A stretch of DNA of 64,000 bases, taken from assembly GCA_022653075.1 (NCBI GenBank), contig JALCSB010000007.1:1-64000 (forward strand), written 5' to 3'. Shown here in pieces: positions 7,763-16,803 of this stretch; position 1 is the first letter of the stretch, and each line of letters opens with the position of its first letter. The notes below the pieces were generated by a model. The model searched no databases and was not told the origin of the DNA. It saw only the letters and a list, made by a program, of their open reading frames with translations. The translations under genes were made by a program, and so were the position numbers. This stretch comes from Intestinimonas sp. GTDB taxonomy: Bacteria > Bacillota > Clostridia > Oscillospirales > Oscillospiraceae.

Positions 7763-8218
7763 TTGCGTATTTTTCAATTCTCTGTAACTGATGGTGCCTA
7801 CAACTGTACACCTCAAAAAGTGATAGATGAGATAAATACAGCGGCGGACATCTCCAATAAAAAGGAAAAAGATCTCGATATCTACGAGATACCGGATTAT
7901 CAGGAGTCGGGAGACGAAATCCAGATTCACGGTACGTCATTAACGTTGAAACTTTACGCGGATGATAGCGGCAATTTAAACGAGGTTACAATGTACTGGT
8001 ATAACGACAAAAATAACACCAATGTAATTACAAGCGCGGGGTTTTATTTTGCCCTCCTGACGGGCATGTTTGGCGGGGATAACTCTGACAATATTAACGA
8101 TCAGATTTCAAAAGCTAGATCTTCCGGTGAGAAAATTGATGTGGCTGGAAACGGAAGTACATTCCACTATGAATATTCTTGTGGCGGAAACCAATTTACG
8201 ATGGAACCAGCAAAGTGA
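7763..8218 (+). pseudogene. C-terminal part of an unrecognised, probably exported protein
   Basis: The frame is open for 151 codons and ends in TGA at 8216-8218, but it lacks a convincing start: the first usable codon is TTG 7763 directly after an in-frame TAA, with no signal peptide and no ribosome-binding site. The body is acidic and β-rich (QIHGTSLTLKLYADDSGNLNEVTMYW, then FHYEYSCGGNQFTMEPAK). The composition resembles C-terminal halves of clostridial lipoproteins. I read it as a truncated gene left next to the recombinase; an intact small protein is less likely. Confidence 0.45.
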
Positions 8219-8264
8219 CCAGGCTGGATCGGTTGTAAGAAAGTAAAAGAGAGGGGCTGTCCTT

Positions 8265-9755
8265 TTGATTGCAATATATGCGCGCCAGTCAATTGAGCGG
8301 CCGGACAGCGTATCCATCGAGACCCAGGTAGACCAGTGCCGCAGCTTCGCCGCCGGCGAGTCCCGGGTTTACGCCGACGCCGGGTATTCAGGGAAAAATA
8401 TCAACCGCCCGGAGTTTGAGCGCATGATCAGGGAGATTAAAGACGGGAAAATCACGGCGGTCATATCCTACCGGCTGGACCGTGTCAGCCGGAATATCAT
8501 TGACTTTGCCAACCTGCTCAGCATGTTTGAACAGTACGGGGTGAAGTATATCTCGGCCACGGAGCAGTTTGATACCTCCACGCCGATGGGGCGGGCCATG
8601 ATCTATATTGTCATGGTCTTCGCCCAGCTGGAGCGCGAAACAATCGCCACGCGAATTTCGGACAACTACCGGTTCCGGGCCGCGCGCGGCTTATTTATGG
8701 GCGGCAATGCGCCGTTCGGGTATGACAGCCGCCGCGTTACGGAGGCCGGGAAAAAAATATCCGTCCTGGAGCCGAATGACCAGGCCGGAATTTTAAAAAG
8801 AATCTTTGATATGTGCTCATCCAGGGAGAGCCTCGTAAGCATCTGCCACGAGCTGAACCAGGAAGGAATCAAAACCGCAAAGGGCAACTTGTGGTCGAGC
8901 GGCTCCGTAAAGCGCGTTTTGCGGAATATCAGCCCCTGCCGCGCGGATGAAACCATTTATGAGTATCTGGTTACCTGCGGGTATCATGTTTCAAACGGGC
9001 TGGATGAGTTTGACGGCCAGCATGGGATGTGCTTGTTTTTCAAGAATAAAAACCGCAATCAGCCCGCTGAAATTTCAAGTCAAGTCGCTGTGATCGGCTT
9101 ACACAAGCCGCTGATATCGTCGGCCCAATATATTCATGTTCAGAACATATTGAACGCGAATACGCCGGTGCGTGGAAAGCGGTCCGACAGGACGTTTCTC
9201 GCCGGCCTTGTAAAATGCAAGGAATGCGGGCACAGTTTCGGCGTAAAGTACACCGCGAAGGGCGGGCGTGAATATGCCTATTATCGCTGCCGCGGCCGGG
9301 AGAGCCGCGGTGTCTGCGGCAACAACATATATATTCCGGCGGACGAGATAGAAACCCTTATCGTGCAGAGATGCCGCTCCCATTTAGCCCAAATTGGCAG
9401 CAGCGAAAAAAAGGTAAGCGTCAGGGACCCCTTTCCGGCCGCCTCGGAAGTTGAGCAGCTAAACGAGCAGATACAGAACCTGATTGACAATATCGGCAAG
9501 GGCAACTCCGTGGTCAACGATCTGCTTACCAAAAAGATCACGTCCTTGCAAAAGCAGATTGACACCATTTCATCCAGTGCGCGGACGCCTGAAGTCTCTT
9601 CCGAAATTGACGCTAAAACGGTCAAATGGCTGGCCGGTCAGCTCGACCGCTTTCCGGAGCTGACCATACCACAAAAAACAGATGTCATGCGAAACATAGT
9701 GAAAACGATAGCAATCGGGCGAAATGGTGAGATTGAGATAGATTATTTGTTTTAG
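8265..9755 (+). CDS. Large serine recombinase (site-specific integrase)
   Basis: 496 residues starting at TTG 8265 with GAGGGG nine bases upstream. The N-terminal resolvase domain shows IYARQS (nucleophile Ser9), SIETQVDQCR, SGKNINRPEFERM, YRLDRVSRN and the TPMGRAMIYIVMVFAQLERE block. A recombinase domain follows (about 150-270: APFGYDSR, then LNQEGIKTAKGNLWSSGSVKRVLRN). A zinc ribbon lies near 310-350 (CKECGHSFGVKYT…YYRCRGRESRGVCGN). The C-terminal coiled coil is at about 385-440. This is the layout of phage and ICE integrases such as TndX/φC31. The enzyme integrates and, with a directionality factor, excises DNA at short att sites. It ends 12 bases before a peroxiredoxin gene that has lost its start, which marks the likely att junction. 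Confidence 0.92.
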   Translation: MIAIYARQSIERPDSVSIETQVDQCRSFAAGESRVYADAGYSGKNINRPEFERMIREIKDGKITAVISYRLDRVSRNIIDFANLLSMFEQYGVKYISATEQFDTSTPMGRAMIYIVMVFAQLERETIATRISDNYRFRAARGLFMGGNAPFGYDSRRVTEAGKKISVLEPNDQAGILKRIFDMCSSRESLVSICHELNQEGIKTAKGNLWSSGSVKRVLRNISPCRADETIYEYLVTCGYHVSNGLDEFDGQHGMCLFFKNKNRNQPAEISSQVAVIGLHKPLISSAQYIHVQNILNANTPVRGKRSDRTFLAGLVKCKECGHSFGVKYTAKGGREYAYYRCRGRESRGVCGNNIYIPADEIETLIVQRCRSHLAQIGSSEKKVSVRDPFPAASEVEQLNEQIQNLIDNIGKGNSVVNDLLTKKITSLQKQIDTISSSARTPEVSSEIDAKTVKWLAGQLDRFPELTIPQKTDVMRNIVKTIAIGRNGEIEIDYLF

Positions 9756-9767
9756 TCTATTTAGACT

Positions 9768-10307
9768 GGTGGCTTTACGCCGGTTTGTACCACCGAATTT
9801 GTCGCCTTTGCAAAGGCCGAGCCTCAGTTTACCGCGAAAAACACCCAGCTTTTAGGCTTGAGCATCGACAGCAATCCCTCTCATCTGGCGTGGATTTACG
9901 CCATTTATATGACCACTGGAATTCAGATTCCCTTCCCCGTCATTGCGGACCGCACCGGTGAAATCGCCCGTCTCTACGGTATGATTGCCCCCGATGCCAG
10001 CAACCGGGAAACCGTACGCAACGTCTTCTTCATTGATCCACAGCAGATCATCCGGGCCATTCTGGTCTATCCGCTGACCAATGGGCGGAGTATTCCGGAA
10101 ATTCTGCGCCTGCTGACCGCCCTGCAGACCACGGACAAAGACCATGTGGTCACGCCGGCAAACTGGCAGCCTGGCCAGCCCGCGCTGGTTCCGCCCCCGC
10201 AGACCTATGATGAACTGCTCGCCCGTCAGAATGACCCCAAGGCTCAGAACCTTTCCTGTGAGGACTGGTTCTGGTGCTACCGGCAGTTGCCCAGCGAAAG
10301 CAAATAG
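9768..10307 (+). pseudogene. Peroxiredoxin (1-Cys/Prx6 group) lacking its N-terminal part
   Basis: Past the recombinase the open frame begins GGFTPVCTTEFVAFAKAE, which is the active-site region of Prx6-like peroxiredoxins (normally HPADFTPVCTTEF) with the peroxidatic Cys. It continues through LGLSIDSNPSHLAWI, IQIPFPVIADRTGEIARLYG, RNVFFIDPQ and the long C-terminal arm DHVVTPANWQPGQPALVPPP. An in-frame TAG lies two codons before. The roughly 40 N-terminal residues are missing, and I do not find them elsewhere in the window. A TTG at 9858 would give a product without the active-site Cys. The likely cause is integration by the neighbouring recombinase. Confidence 0.8.
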
Positions 10308-10334
10308 CCCGCCCCGCCCCGGCCCGCCAAGGGA

Positions 10335-10366
10335 AAGGCCGAGGTGGACGTTTCCGCCTCGGCCTT
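10335..10366 (+). terminator. GC-rich hairpin after peroxiredoxin
   Basis: AAGGCCGAGG pairs with CCTCGGCCTT-type right arm (AAGGCCGAGGtggacgtttccGCCTCGGCCTT), 28 bases past the stop codon. Little U tract follows. Confidence 0.6.
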
Positions 10367-10419
10367 GTATTTCCGGAACCCGCATGGACGCGGGAAGGCA
10401 TTTACCCCACCATACATCC

Positions 10420-10459
10420 GGCAATCGCCAGCCTTTTGCGCCAGCGATTGCCGTTTTTT
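10420..10459 (+). terminator. Rho-independent terminator
   Basis: GGCAATCGC pairs with GCGATTGCC and is followed by GTTTTTT. Confidence 0.7.
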
Positions 10460-10723
10460 ATCTGCTTAAGGGCTTTTGGTCGGCCTGTTCCTCCGTTTCT
10501 TGCCTTTTCCATTCTTGTTTTATTACTTTGCTATTTCGCCGCGTGCCCGGGTTTTGGACGCGTGACGAAGCCGTCTTATGCAGCAGGGATTCACTGCGTA
10601 TTCTGCGCTGAAATGCAATAGACACAAAAATATGGTTGCCTGTAGGGCTTTTCAGCAGTAAAATATTAGTAAACGCAGTTTATTTCCGGTACGATATAAT
10701 CTCTGAGAGGAGATGCTTGATAG

Positions 10724-12922
10724 ATGCCTGGTTCCACATTCCCTAAAAGCCCACACCTTATTAGGAATTATATAAGGCTTATGGAAAAAATGGGGAATAA
10801 CCTACTGCTCTCCTCTATTCGGCGTGGGTTTACCCTGATGATACCCGTCATGTTGATCGGTTCCTTTGCGCTGCTGTTTTATAGCTTTCCCATACCGCAA
10901 TATCAAAATTTGATGGAGACGTGCTTGGGTCCGGAATGGAAAAGCTTCTTCGTCTATGTCCATGACGGTACGATCAGCATTTTATCCCTTAATACAGCCG
11001 TCTGCATCAGCTACTCCCTCATTGTAGAACTCACAAAAGGACGCAATACCGGCGTCAGCCCGATCATTACCGCCTGCGTAGCCCTGTGCTCCTTTGTGGC
11101 CCTTTTGGGGACGAGTAAAGCTGAGTTTAAGCTTGCCGACTTGGGCATCATGGGTATATTTGCCGCTATGCTGACGGCAGTTGCGGCCAGCGCGTTATTT
11201 TACAGGCTCAGCACAATCGGGCGGTTTCGGATCAAGCCGTTCTCGGACGGGGATTCCGTAACTTTCGGCAACGCCGTGTCGGCTGTAATTCCGGCAGCGA
11301 TTACGATCGCCGTATTTGCCGCCGTCAATCAGATCCTGTACGTGGTTTTTCACTTCACGGATATCAATGCTTTTCTTTACCATATACTGTCAAAGTTATT
11401 TTCCAGCATGGGAAATAACTTTCTGTCCGCACTGACGTTTACTTTCCTGAGCCACTTTTTCTGGTTTTTCGGGATCCATGGCGGCAATGTTTTGGAGCAC
11501 ATTGCCCAGAGTATTTATGTGCCTGCGCTGGCAGTTAATCAAAATCTGGTGCATGCCGGATTCGCCCCCACACAGATTTTCACTAAAACGTTCTTTGATA
11601 CTTTTGTCCTGATGGGCGGCTGTGGAAGTTCGATTTGTCTTATTCTTGCAGTTTTTATCCTGAAAGGAAACAAAAACCAGCGCAGAATCGCAAAGCTCTC
11701 CCTGGTCCCTCTTCTGTTCAATATTAATGAACTGGTTGTATTTGGATTTCCGATTGTGCTGAATCCGATATATGTAATTCCTTTTCTATTGGTTCCGATT
11801 TTGCTTATGATCACCTCATTTGCGGCTATGGGCCTGGGGCTGGTCCCCTTCACCTGCCACACGGTGGAATGGACTACCCCCGTCTTTATCAGCGGCTACT
11901 ACGCCACGGGCTCTTTGAGGGGGAGCCTGCTGCAACTTTTTAACCTGTTTCTGGGAATTGCGTGCTATCTTCCCTTTGTCAGACTTTCTCAGATCGTCTC
12001 ATTCTCCCGCCAGAAAAAAAATTACTACAGGTTGTGCCAGGAGTTTAAAAACACGGAGGGACGTAATCTGAGGCCACGGCTCCTGGAGCGGCAAGATATC
12101 ATAGGAAGTCTGTCAAAGGCGCTGGCAGAGGACCTGCGCGACAGTCTGCGGGACGGATACATTACGCTTTTCTACCAACCCCAGGTGGATTATGACGGCA
12201 GAGTCTTCTGCGCCGAGGGTTTACTCCGGTGGAAGCACGCTATTTATGGCTATATATATCCCCCGTTGGCCATTGCGCTGGCTGAGGAATACCACATTAT
12301 GGATCAGCTTGGATTTTACGTAATCGAGCAGGCCTGCCGCGCCATTGCGAATCTGAACGCTCGTGGGTATCGGACCATTGCCATATCCGTGAATATTACA
12401 GCCACCCAGCTTAAAAATGAAGCATTCTGCAGGGAACTGTTTCGAATCGTGGAACGCCACAAGGTGGACCCTCATTTTTTGAAGCTGGAGATCACGGAGC
12501 AGGTGGCCTTGGAACATGACATCAAAATAAAGCAGACGCTCAGCGCAATCCATGACGGGGGCATCAGGCTGGAGATGGATGATTTCGGAATGGGTCACAG
12601 CTCCCTCCTGTATCTGAAAGAATACCACTTCCATACGATCAAGCTGGACGGCTCCCTGGTACGAGAGATCTGCTCCAATGCCAGTTGCCGGGAAATTATA
12701 GCGTCCATTGTATATCTAAGTAAATCTCTGAATTACAACGTGCTGGCGGAATTTGTAGAGACGGAGGAACAGCGCCGGATTCTTCATACTCTGGGCTGTA
12801 ACCAGTATCAGGGCCAGCTTTTCAGCAAAGCGATTTCCTTTGAAAAGCTGGTGGACTACATTATAGGTGCGGAGCAGGGCCAGAAAGTAGGCGTTTCAGA
12901 GCAGGCCGGGAGCACACACTGA
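10724..12922 (+). CDS. PTS EIIC (lactose/cellobiose type) fused to an EAL c-di-GMP phosphodiesterase domain
   Basis: 732 residues. Residues about 1-425 form a multi-span membrane domain of the cellobiose/lactose EIIC family. It keeps FGIHGGN and LLFNINELVVFGFPIVLNP, the region (NxNE…FG.PIvlNP) that holds the sugar-binding Glu. After a short linker, residues about 460-700 form an EAL domain: AEGLLRW (EAL motif as EGL), SVNITATQLKN, KLEITEQ, EMDDFGMGHSSL, TIKLDGSLV, EFVETEEQRR and YQGQLFSKA. The metal- and substrate-binding residues appear intact, so hydrolysis of c-di-GMP to pGpG is plausible. No EIIA or EIIB lies nearby, so the EIIC may sense rather than transport sugar. It heads a row of three c-di-GMP genes. 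AGAGGAG lies upstream of the ATG at slightly long spacing. Confidence 0.88.
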   Translation: MPGSTFPKSPHLIRNYIRLMEKMGNNLLLSSIRRGFTLMIPVMLIGSFALLFYSFPIPQYQNLMETCLGPEWKSFFVYVHDGTISILSLNTAVCISYSLIVELTKGRNTGVSPIITACVALCSFVALLGTSKAEFKLADLGIMGIFAAMLTAVAASALFYRLSTIGRFRIKPFSDGDSVTFGNAVSAVIPAAITIAVFAAVNQILYVVFHFTDINAFLYHILSKLFSSMGNNFLSALTFTFLSHFFWFFGIHGGNVLEHIAQSIYVPALAVNQNLVHAGFAPTQIFTKTFFDTFVLMGGCGSSICLILAVFILKGNKNQRRIAKLSLVPLLFNINELVVFGFPIVLNPIYVIPFLLVPILLMITSFAAMGLGLVPFTCHTVEWTTPVFISGYYATGSLRGSLLQLFNLFLGIACYLPFVRLSQIVSFSRQKKNYYRLCQEFKNTEGRNLRPRLLERQDIIGSLSKALAEDLRDSLRDGYITLFYQPQVDYDGRVFCAEGLLRWKHAIYGYIYPPLAIALAEEYHIMDQLGFYVIEQACRAIANLNARGYRTIAISVNITATQLKNEAFCRELFRIVERHKVDPHFLKLEITEQVALEHDIKIKQTLSAIHDGGIRLEMDDFGMGHSSLLYLKEYHFHTIKLDGSLVREICSNASCREIIASIVYLSKSLNYNVLAEFVETEEQRRILHTLGCNQYQGQLFSKAISFEKLVDYIIGAEQGQKVGVSEQAGSTH

Positions 12923-13118
12923 AAGGGTCCCGGAGATAACCCCCTCTGCGCCTATTCAGCGTGGTACGGCAAAACCGTTAAAATATCGGCCACAATTTCT
13001 TGTTAATATTCGCGGTTTCTGATACAATTATAAATTATTAAAGATATGGCCGCCGGTAGTTTAAGACAAAAACTGCACAGAGCGGTCAATCTGTGAAAAA
13101 AATATCGGAGGAACTATT

Positions 13119-14018
13119 GTGCTGGAGAACAAGTGTTATCGAATCCTGGTGGTTGAAGACAGCCTGCTCAATCAGCAAATCATCCGTGAAATACTTCAAG
13201 ATACTTATCGGGTTGAAAAAGCAATTACAGCCGAGGAAGCGCTGGAGAAGGTGCGGAGTTTTCAGCCGCATCTTATCCTGTTGGACATCCTTCTGCCGGA
13301 TGCCAATGGGTTTGATGTTCTGACAACTTTAAAGAAGGATGAGAAAAGCCGCAACATCCCGGTTATTATCATCACGGGCCTGGACAGCGAAGAGGACGAG
13401 GAGAAGGGCTTTCTGCTGGGTGCGGTGGATTACATCAAAAAGCCCTATAAAAATGCGATTGTCAGGGCCCGGGTAAACACGCAGATCCATATTATCCGGC
13501 AGATGCATACCATTGAACGGCTGGGTCTGATTGACGTCCTGACCGGGGCCTTCAACCGGCGCGCCTTTGACAATCAAATTCACTATGAATGGGTGCGCTC
13601 CATTAGAGAGCGTCGGGAAATCAGCATGATTATGCTGGACATCGACTACTTTAAAAGATATAACGACACTTACGGACATTCTCAGGGCGATGTCATGCTG
13701 CGCTCCGGCGTAAAGGCATTAGTAAGCGCAATGGGGTCCACAGACTTTGTCTTCCGCTATGGCGGCGATGAGTTCGCCGTACTGCTTCCGGGAGACGGAT
13801 TGAGGGCGGCGCTGGCCACGGCCGAGAGCTTACGGGCTAGTGTGGAGAAAACGGAGGTGCCGTGCCACCGCACTCATTCTGTTACTAAAATAACCGTCAG
13901 TCTTGGAATTTCAACCGTACGCCCTAAAGCGCCTGAACAGCTGCCCGATTTCATTGAGCAGGCAGATCGGATGCTGTATCGGGCCAAAAGGGGCGGGCGC
14001 AATCAGGTTCAGTTTTAA
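13119..14018 (+). CDS. Response regulator diguanylate cyclase (REC-GGDEF)
   Basis: 299 residues from GTG 13119 with CGGAGGA upstream. The REC domain (1-125) has VVEDS, the phosphoacceptor Asp in LILLDILLPD, IIITG and the conserved Lys-Pro in IKKP. The GGDEF domain (135-299) has LIDVLTGAFNRRAFD, MLDIDYFKRYNDTYGHSQGD and an intact RYGGDEFAVLL, so it should make c-di-GMP from two GTP when phosphorylated. The RxxD product-inhibition site is incomplete: the position of the Arg holds Gly (GSTD before FVFRYGGDEF). Feedback inhibition at the primary I-site is therefore probably absent. The kinase is not adjacent. A strong terminator follows. Confidence 0.92.
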   Translation: MLENKCYRILVVEDSLLNQQIIREILQDTYRVEKAITAEEALEKVRSFQPHLILLDILLPDANGFDVLTTLKKDEKSRNIPVIIITGLDSEEDEEKGFLLGAVDYIKKPYKNAIVRARVNTQIHIIRQMHTIERLGLIDVLTGAFNRRAFDNQIHYEWVRSIRERREISMIMLDIDYFKRYNDTYGHSQGDVMLRSGVKALVSAMGSTDFVFRYGGDEFAVLLPGDGLRAALATAESLRASVEKTEVPCHRTHSVTKITVSLGISTVRPKAPEQLPDFIEQADRMLYRAKRGGRNQVQF

Positions 14019-14050
14019 CGGTCATTTCCTTCCACTCCGCCTGCTTCGGT

Positions 14051-14086
14051 GGCGCCTTAACCTGGGCATGCCCAGATTAAGGCGCC
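14051..14086 (+). terminator. Terminator after the diguanylate cyclase gene
   Basis: GGCGCCTTAA-c-CTGGGCATGCCCAG-a-TTAAGGCGCC: a near-perfect 36-base inverted repeat, 32 bases past the stop. The U tract is weak (ATTCTTAT). Confidence 0.65.
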
Positions 14087-14361
14087 ATTCTTATCCCGCC
14101 GATTGCAATGCCCATCCCAATGCCCAGAACCAATGTGACCCGCTCATTCTAAAGTGGAAACGATATTTTTTGCGGTTTTTTTACAAATATTTTGCTTTAT
14201 ATATGATTTTGAGGTAAAATATATCTGCTTTGCAAGTTGTAGACAGGACATGAATGGGGCGGGTACGCATAAAGCTGCGCTGTAATGTCGCAGCTGTTTT
14301 ATCAGAATAGGCCGATGTTGTGATAGAGATAAGATTATTCAAGAGATAAAGAGGATAAGCC
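14087..14361 (+). promoter_or_regulatory. Leader/promoter region of the HD-GYP gene
   Basis: The left part is AT-rich (TTTTTTGCGG…TTTTTTACAAATATTTTGC…TATATATGATTTTGAGG) and suits a promoter. In the presumed leader, AGCTGCG-N9-CGCAGCT at 14273-14295 is followed by GTTTTATC, a possible attenuator 66 bases before the gene. I compared the leader with the c-di-GMP-I riboswitch by eye and do not see its conserved GCAAACC core, so I make no riboswitch call. Confidence 0.35.
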
Positions 14362-15435
14362 ATGAGATTTGTACCAACAAGTTGTTTGCGGGAAGGCATG
14401 CAGCTGGCCAAGCCATTATATCGGGGTAATAATGAACTGATGCTTGCATGCGGAGTATCACTCAGCAGACGTTACATTGACAGCATACGGAGACTCAGAT
14501 ATCCGGGGATCTATATTGATGACGATATCTCAAAAGATATCGAAATCGTTAATTCAATCAGCGATGAGCTTCGCAGAGAAACGATGACCGGATTAAGTAA
14601 AATCTACATAACCGCACAGCAAGGTGGGAAAGCAAACAACAGGCTTGATATCAATAGACAGGTTGAGGATATCGTGGATGAGTTGCTCTGCAATCAAAGC
14701 ATGATGCTTAATATGATTGATTTAAGGAGCTTTGACAGCTATACGTATTCTCATTCCGTAAATGTGGCCGTACTCTCCATTATCATAGGAATCGTGTTTA
14801 ATCATAAAAAAGACGACCTTATTAAGTTAGGTCTCGGCGCGCTATTGCACGACATTGGGAAAGTGTTTATCAGCAAGGACATCCTGAATAAAGAGGGTCC
14901 ACTGACCGAAAATGAATTTGACATCATAAAGACGCACCCCCAAAAGGGATATGACTACGTGGTAGATCGGTATAACATGCCGATCTTAAGCCGTGTAACC
15001 ATCGCCGACCATCATGAAAAGTACGATGGCAGCGGGTATCCAAAGGGAAAAAAGAAATCTGAAATCTCTTTATTTGGAAGAATAACGTCTGTATCCGACG
15101 TATATGATGCGTTAACTTCGGAGCGCCCTTATCGAAAAGCGCTGAGTCCATCGGAGGCGGTGGAATACATTATGGGTGGTTCCGGGACACTGTTTGATCC
15201 GGATGTGGTCCGTGTATTTACGAAGAAGGTAGCTCCTTATCCCGTCGGGTCATCCGTAAAACTGAGCAATGGATGGGTTGGGCTGGTCATTGAAAATTAC
15301 GAGTCCTTCTGCCTCAGGCCATTGATCAGAATTTTTCAGGAAGATGGAAAACAGGTAACCCCATTTGAAATTTCATTAAAGGATGATATGGAATACTTAA
15401 ATGTAACCATAGAAGGCCTGGCGGATGGCATATAG
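14362..15435 (+). CDS. HD-GYP domain protein (c-di-GMP phosphodiesterase type)
   Basis: 357 residues, ATG preceded by AGAGGATAAGCC. The N-terminal 110 residues (FVPTSCLREGMQLAKPLYRGNNE) are the DUF3391-like cap common in this class. The HD-GYP domain at about 120-300 has HSVNVAVLS, LGALLHDIGK (HD pair), DIIKTHPQKGYD, ADHHEKYDGSGYP (HH and GYP) and SVSDVYDALTSERPYRKA. All metal ligands appear present, so c-di-GMP (or 3',3'-cGAMP) hydrolysis is expected. A C-terminal β-rich tail of about 60 residues follows. It has no REC or membrane domain and may be constitutive or leader-controlled. Confidence 0.92.
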   Translation: MRFVPTSCLREGMQLAKPLYRGNNELMLACGVSLSRRYIDSIRRLRYPGIYIDDDISKDIEIVNSISDELRRETMTGLSKIYITAQQGGKANNRLDINRQVEDIVDELLCNQSMMLNMIDLRSFDSYTYSHSVNVAVLSIIIGIVFNHKKDDLIKLGLGALLHDIGKVFISKDILNKEGPLTENEFDIIKTHPQKGYDYVVDRYNMPILSRVTIADHHEKYDGSGYPKGKKKSEISLFGRITSVSDVYDALTSERPYRKALSPSEAVEYIMGGSGTLFDPDVVRVFTKKVAPYPVGSSVKLSNGWVGLVIENYESFCLRPLIRIFQEDGKQVTPFEISLKDDMEYLNVTIEGLADGI

Positions 15436-15493
15436 GAGGCGGGCGCGCATCCGCAAAGCCGCCTCTGTACAGTAGGACTTCGTTCGCATTAGG

Positions 15494-15531
15494 AAAGGGA
15501 CCGGCGGGTTAACCTCCCGCCGGTCCCTTTT
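15494..15531 (+). terminator. Bidirectional terminator
   Basis: AAAGGGACCGGCGGG pairs perfectly with CCCGCCGGTCCCTTT around AACCT-type loop, followed by TAAAT. It lies between two convergent genes and serves both. Confidence 0.8.
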
Positions 15532-15573
15532 AAATCGATTTGTTTTGCTTTTACACGTGAGTTGCCGTATATT

Positions 15574-16803
15574 TTACAGGCTTGCTATGATTTTCAGCCA
15601 GGCAGCCGGGGCCTTAAGAAAATCCAAATAATGAGTTTCCACTTCTCTTTCATACTTTTCAAGCTCTTTTTTAATATTCATGAAAGATCTGGATCCAAAG
15701 TATTTACAGATGGAAGGAAGCGTGTGATCCAATTCCTGTTTCATAGCTTCTATTTCTTCTTTATACCGTTCCCTGTCCGTGATATACAGGTATAACGGCT
15801 TGTAGCGAATCCATCCGACACAGGCATTGTAGAAACGTTTTTTAAGCCTTTCGGAATTGGCCCTTATCGGTTTCAGTTTAATGGGAAGCACTCCGGCCAG
15901 TAAATGTCTGTAGGCGGAAAAGCCGTCGTGGAATGTATAGCAGGGTATGCTCAGCACCTTCCTGTCATGCAGGCAAGTGCTTAAAAAAGTATCCTCACCC
16001 CGCGCGCCCGGAGGATTAAAAAAAGGATAGACTCTTTCGGGACGGGTAAGATTTATGCAGAGATTTGAGCCGGAAATAAATTTGGCATTGTTGATCTCCG
16101 GTACTTCAGTTACCCTTTTTTCTATCAGAATACTGGTATCGGCATAGGTAATCCCACCATTTGACATTACCTTTTTCATGGTTTCCCAATTTATAATGTC
16201 GTTGCTGATGGCTTGTATGAATTTCCGGAAAACATCTTCCGCCATAACATGAGAAAACTCAATATTGGGGATGGGCGAAATATAGCCGCAGTGATATCCG
16301 TACGTAATATCGGCATTTTTAATATTCAGCAGATGGGTTTTTATCACCTGCTGCCCGCCCCATAGCGCAGTTTCTCCATTTTTAGTAACAGCGACCGGAT
16401 ACTCATCGTCATCAATAAAAATCAGGCAGTCCATCTTTGCTTTAATTGCCTCGTATAAAATAATATTTCGGGAGGAGGCGTACCCCTTCTCGAAAATAAT
16501 GGCAGCCTCTGTTTCATTAATGATGCCTTTCCCCACGAAAGATCTGGCTGCTTCCTTAATTTTTTCCGTTCCGATAAAGTGCGCGCTGTCCAGGTATTTC
16601 GCGACATCGGGATTGATCGCCGTATAATCGGTGTACTTTGTGCCCATATAATCAAGATCATATACGACAAACAGATTCAGGCTGATGTTTTCGTTGTCCA
16701 TCAGTCCCGCCTCTTTACAATTGAAAATATAGCTTCTCAAAACACTTTGGAAATGCTTTCTTCCCGTTGCAAACCCTATTCCTACCTTGATGATATGATC
16801 CAC
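15574..16803 (-). CDS. Glycosyltransferase-like protein (GT-A type), function unknown
   Basis: 409 residues from GTG 16803, chosen because AAGGAGG lies six bases upstream; an in-frame TTG further up would contain that site. The protein begins IIKVGIGFATGRKHFQSVLRSYI, which looks like the first strand and helix of a GT-A fold. LIFIDDDEYPVAV (about residues 127-139) looks like the metal-binding DxD, and ARGEDTFLSTCLHDRK with a later FHDGFSAYRH fits the acceptor side of such enzymes. There is no membrane segment. It may glycosylate a surface polymer or protein, but donor and acceptor cannot be named. It stands alone on the minus strand. Confidence 0.6.
   Translation of the reverse strand: MDHIIKVGIGFATGRKHFQSVLRSYIFNCKEAGLMDNENISLNLFVVYDLDYMGTKYTDYTAINPDVAKYLDSAHFIGTEKIKEAARSFVGKGIINETEAAIIFEKGYASSRNIILYEAIKAKMDCLIFIDDDEYPVAVTKNGETALWGGQQVIKTHLLNIKNADITYGYHCGYISPIPNIEFSHVMAEDVFRKFIQAISNDIINWETMKKVMSNGGITYADTSILIEKRVTEVPEINNAKFISGSNLCINLTRPERVYPFFNPPGARGEDTFLSTCLHDRKVLSIPCYTFHDGFSAYRHLLAGVLPIKLKPIRANSERLKKRFYNACVGWIRYKPLYLYITDRERYKEEIEAMKQELDHTLPSICKYFGSRSFMNIKKELEKYEREVETHYLDFLKAPAAWLKIIASL

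Larger units (their letters stand above)
10308..10723. other. Intergenic stretch with two terminators
   Basis: 416 bases. Two hairpins (10335-10366 and 10420-10459) close the peroxiredoxin transcript. The last 100 bases should carry the promoter of the EIIC-EAL gene; TATAAT occurs at 10695-10700, but I see no good -35 box at the right spacing. No gene seen. Confidence 0.5.

Noticed and set aside
14220-14361. c-di-GMP-I riboswitch before the HD-GYP gene
   Set aside because: A vaguely similar ACGCATAAAGC occurs, but the GCAAACC core and the two-helix layout are absent.
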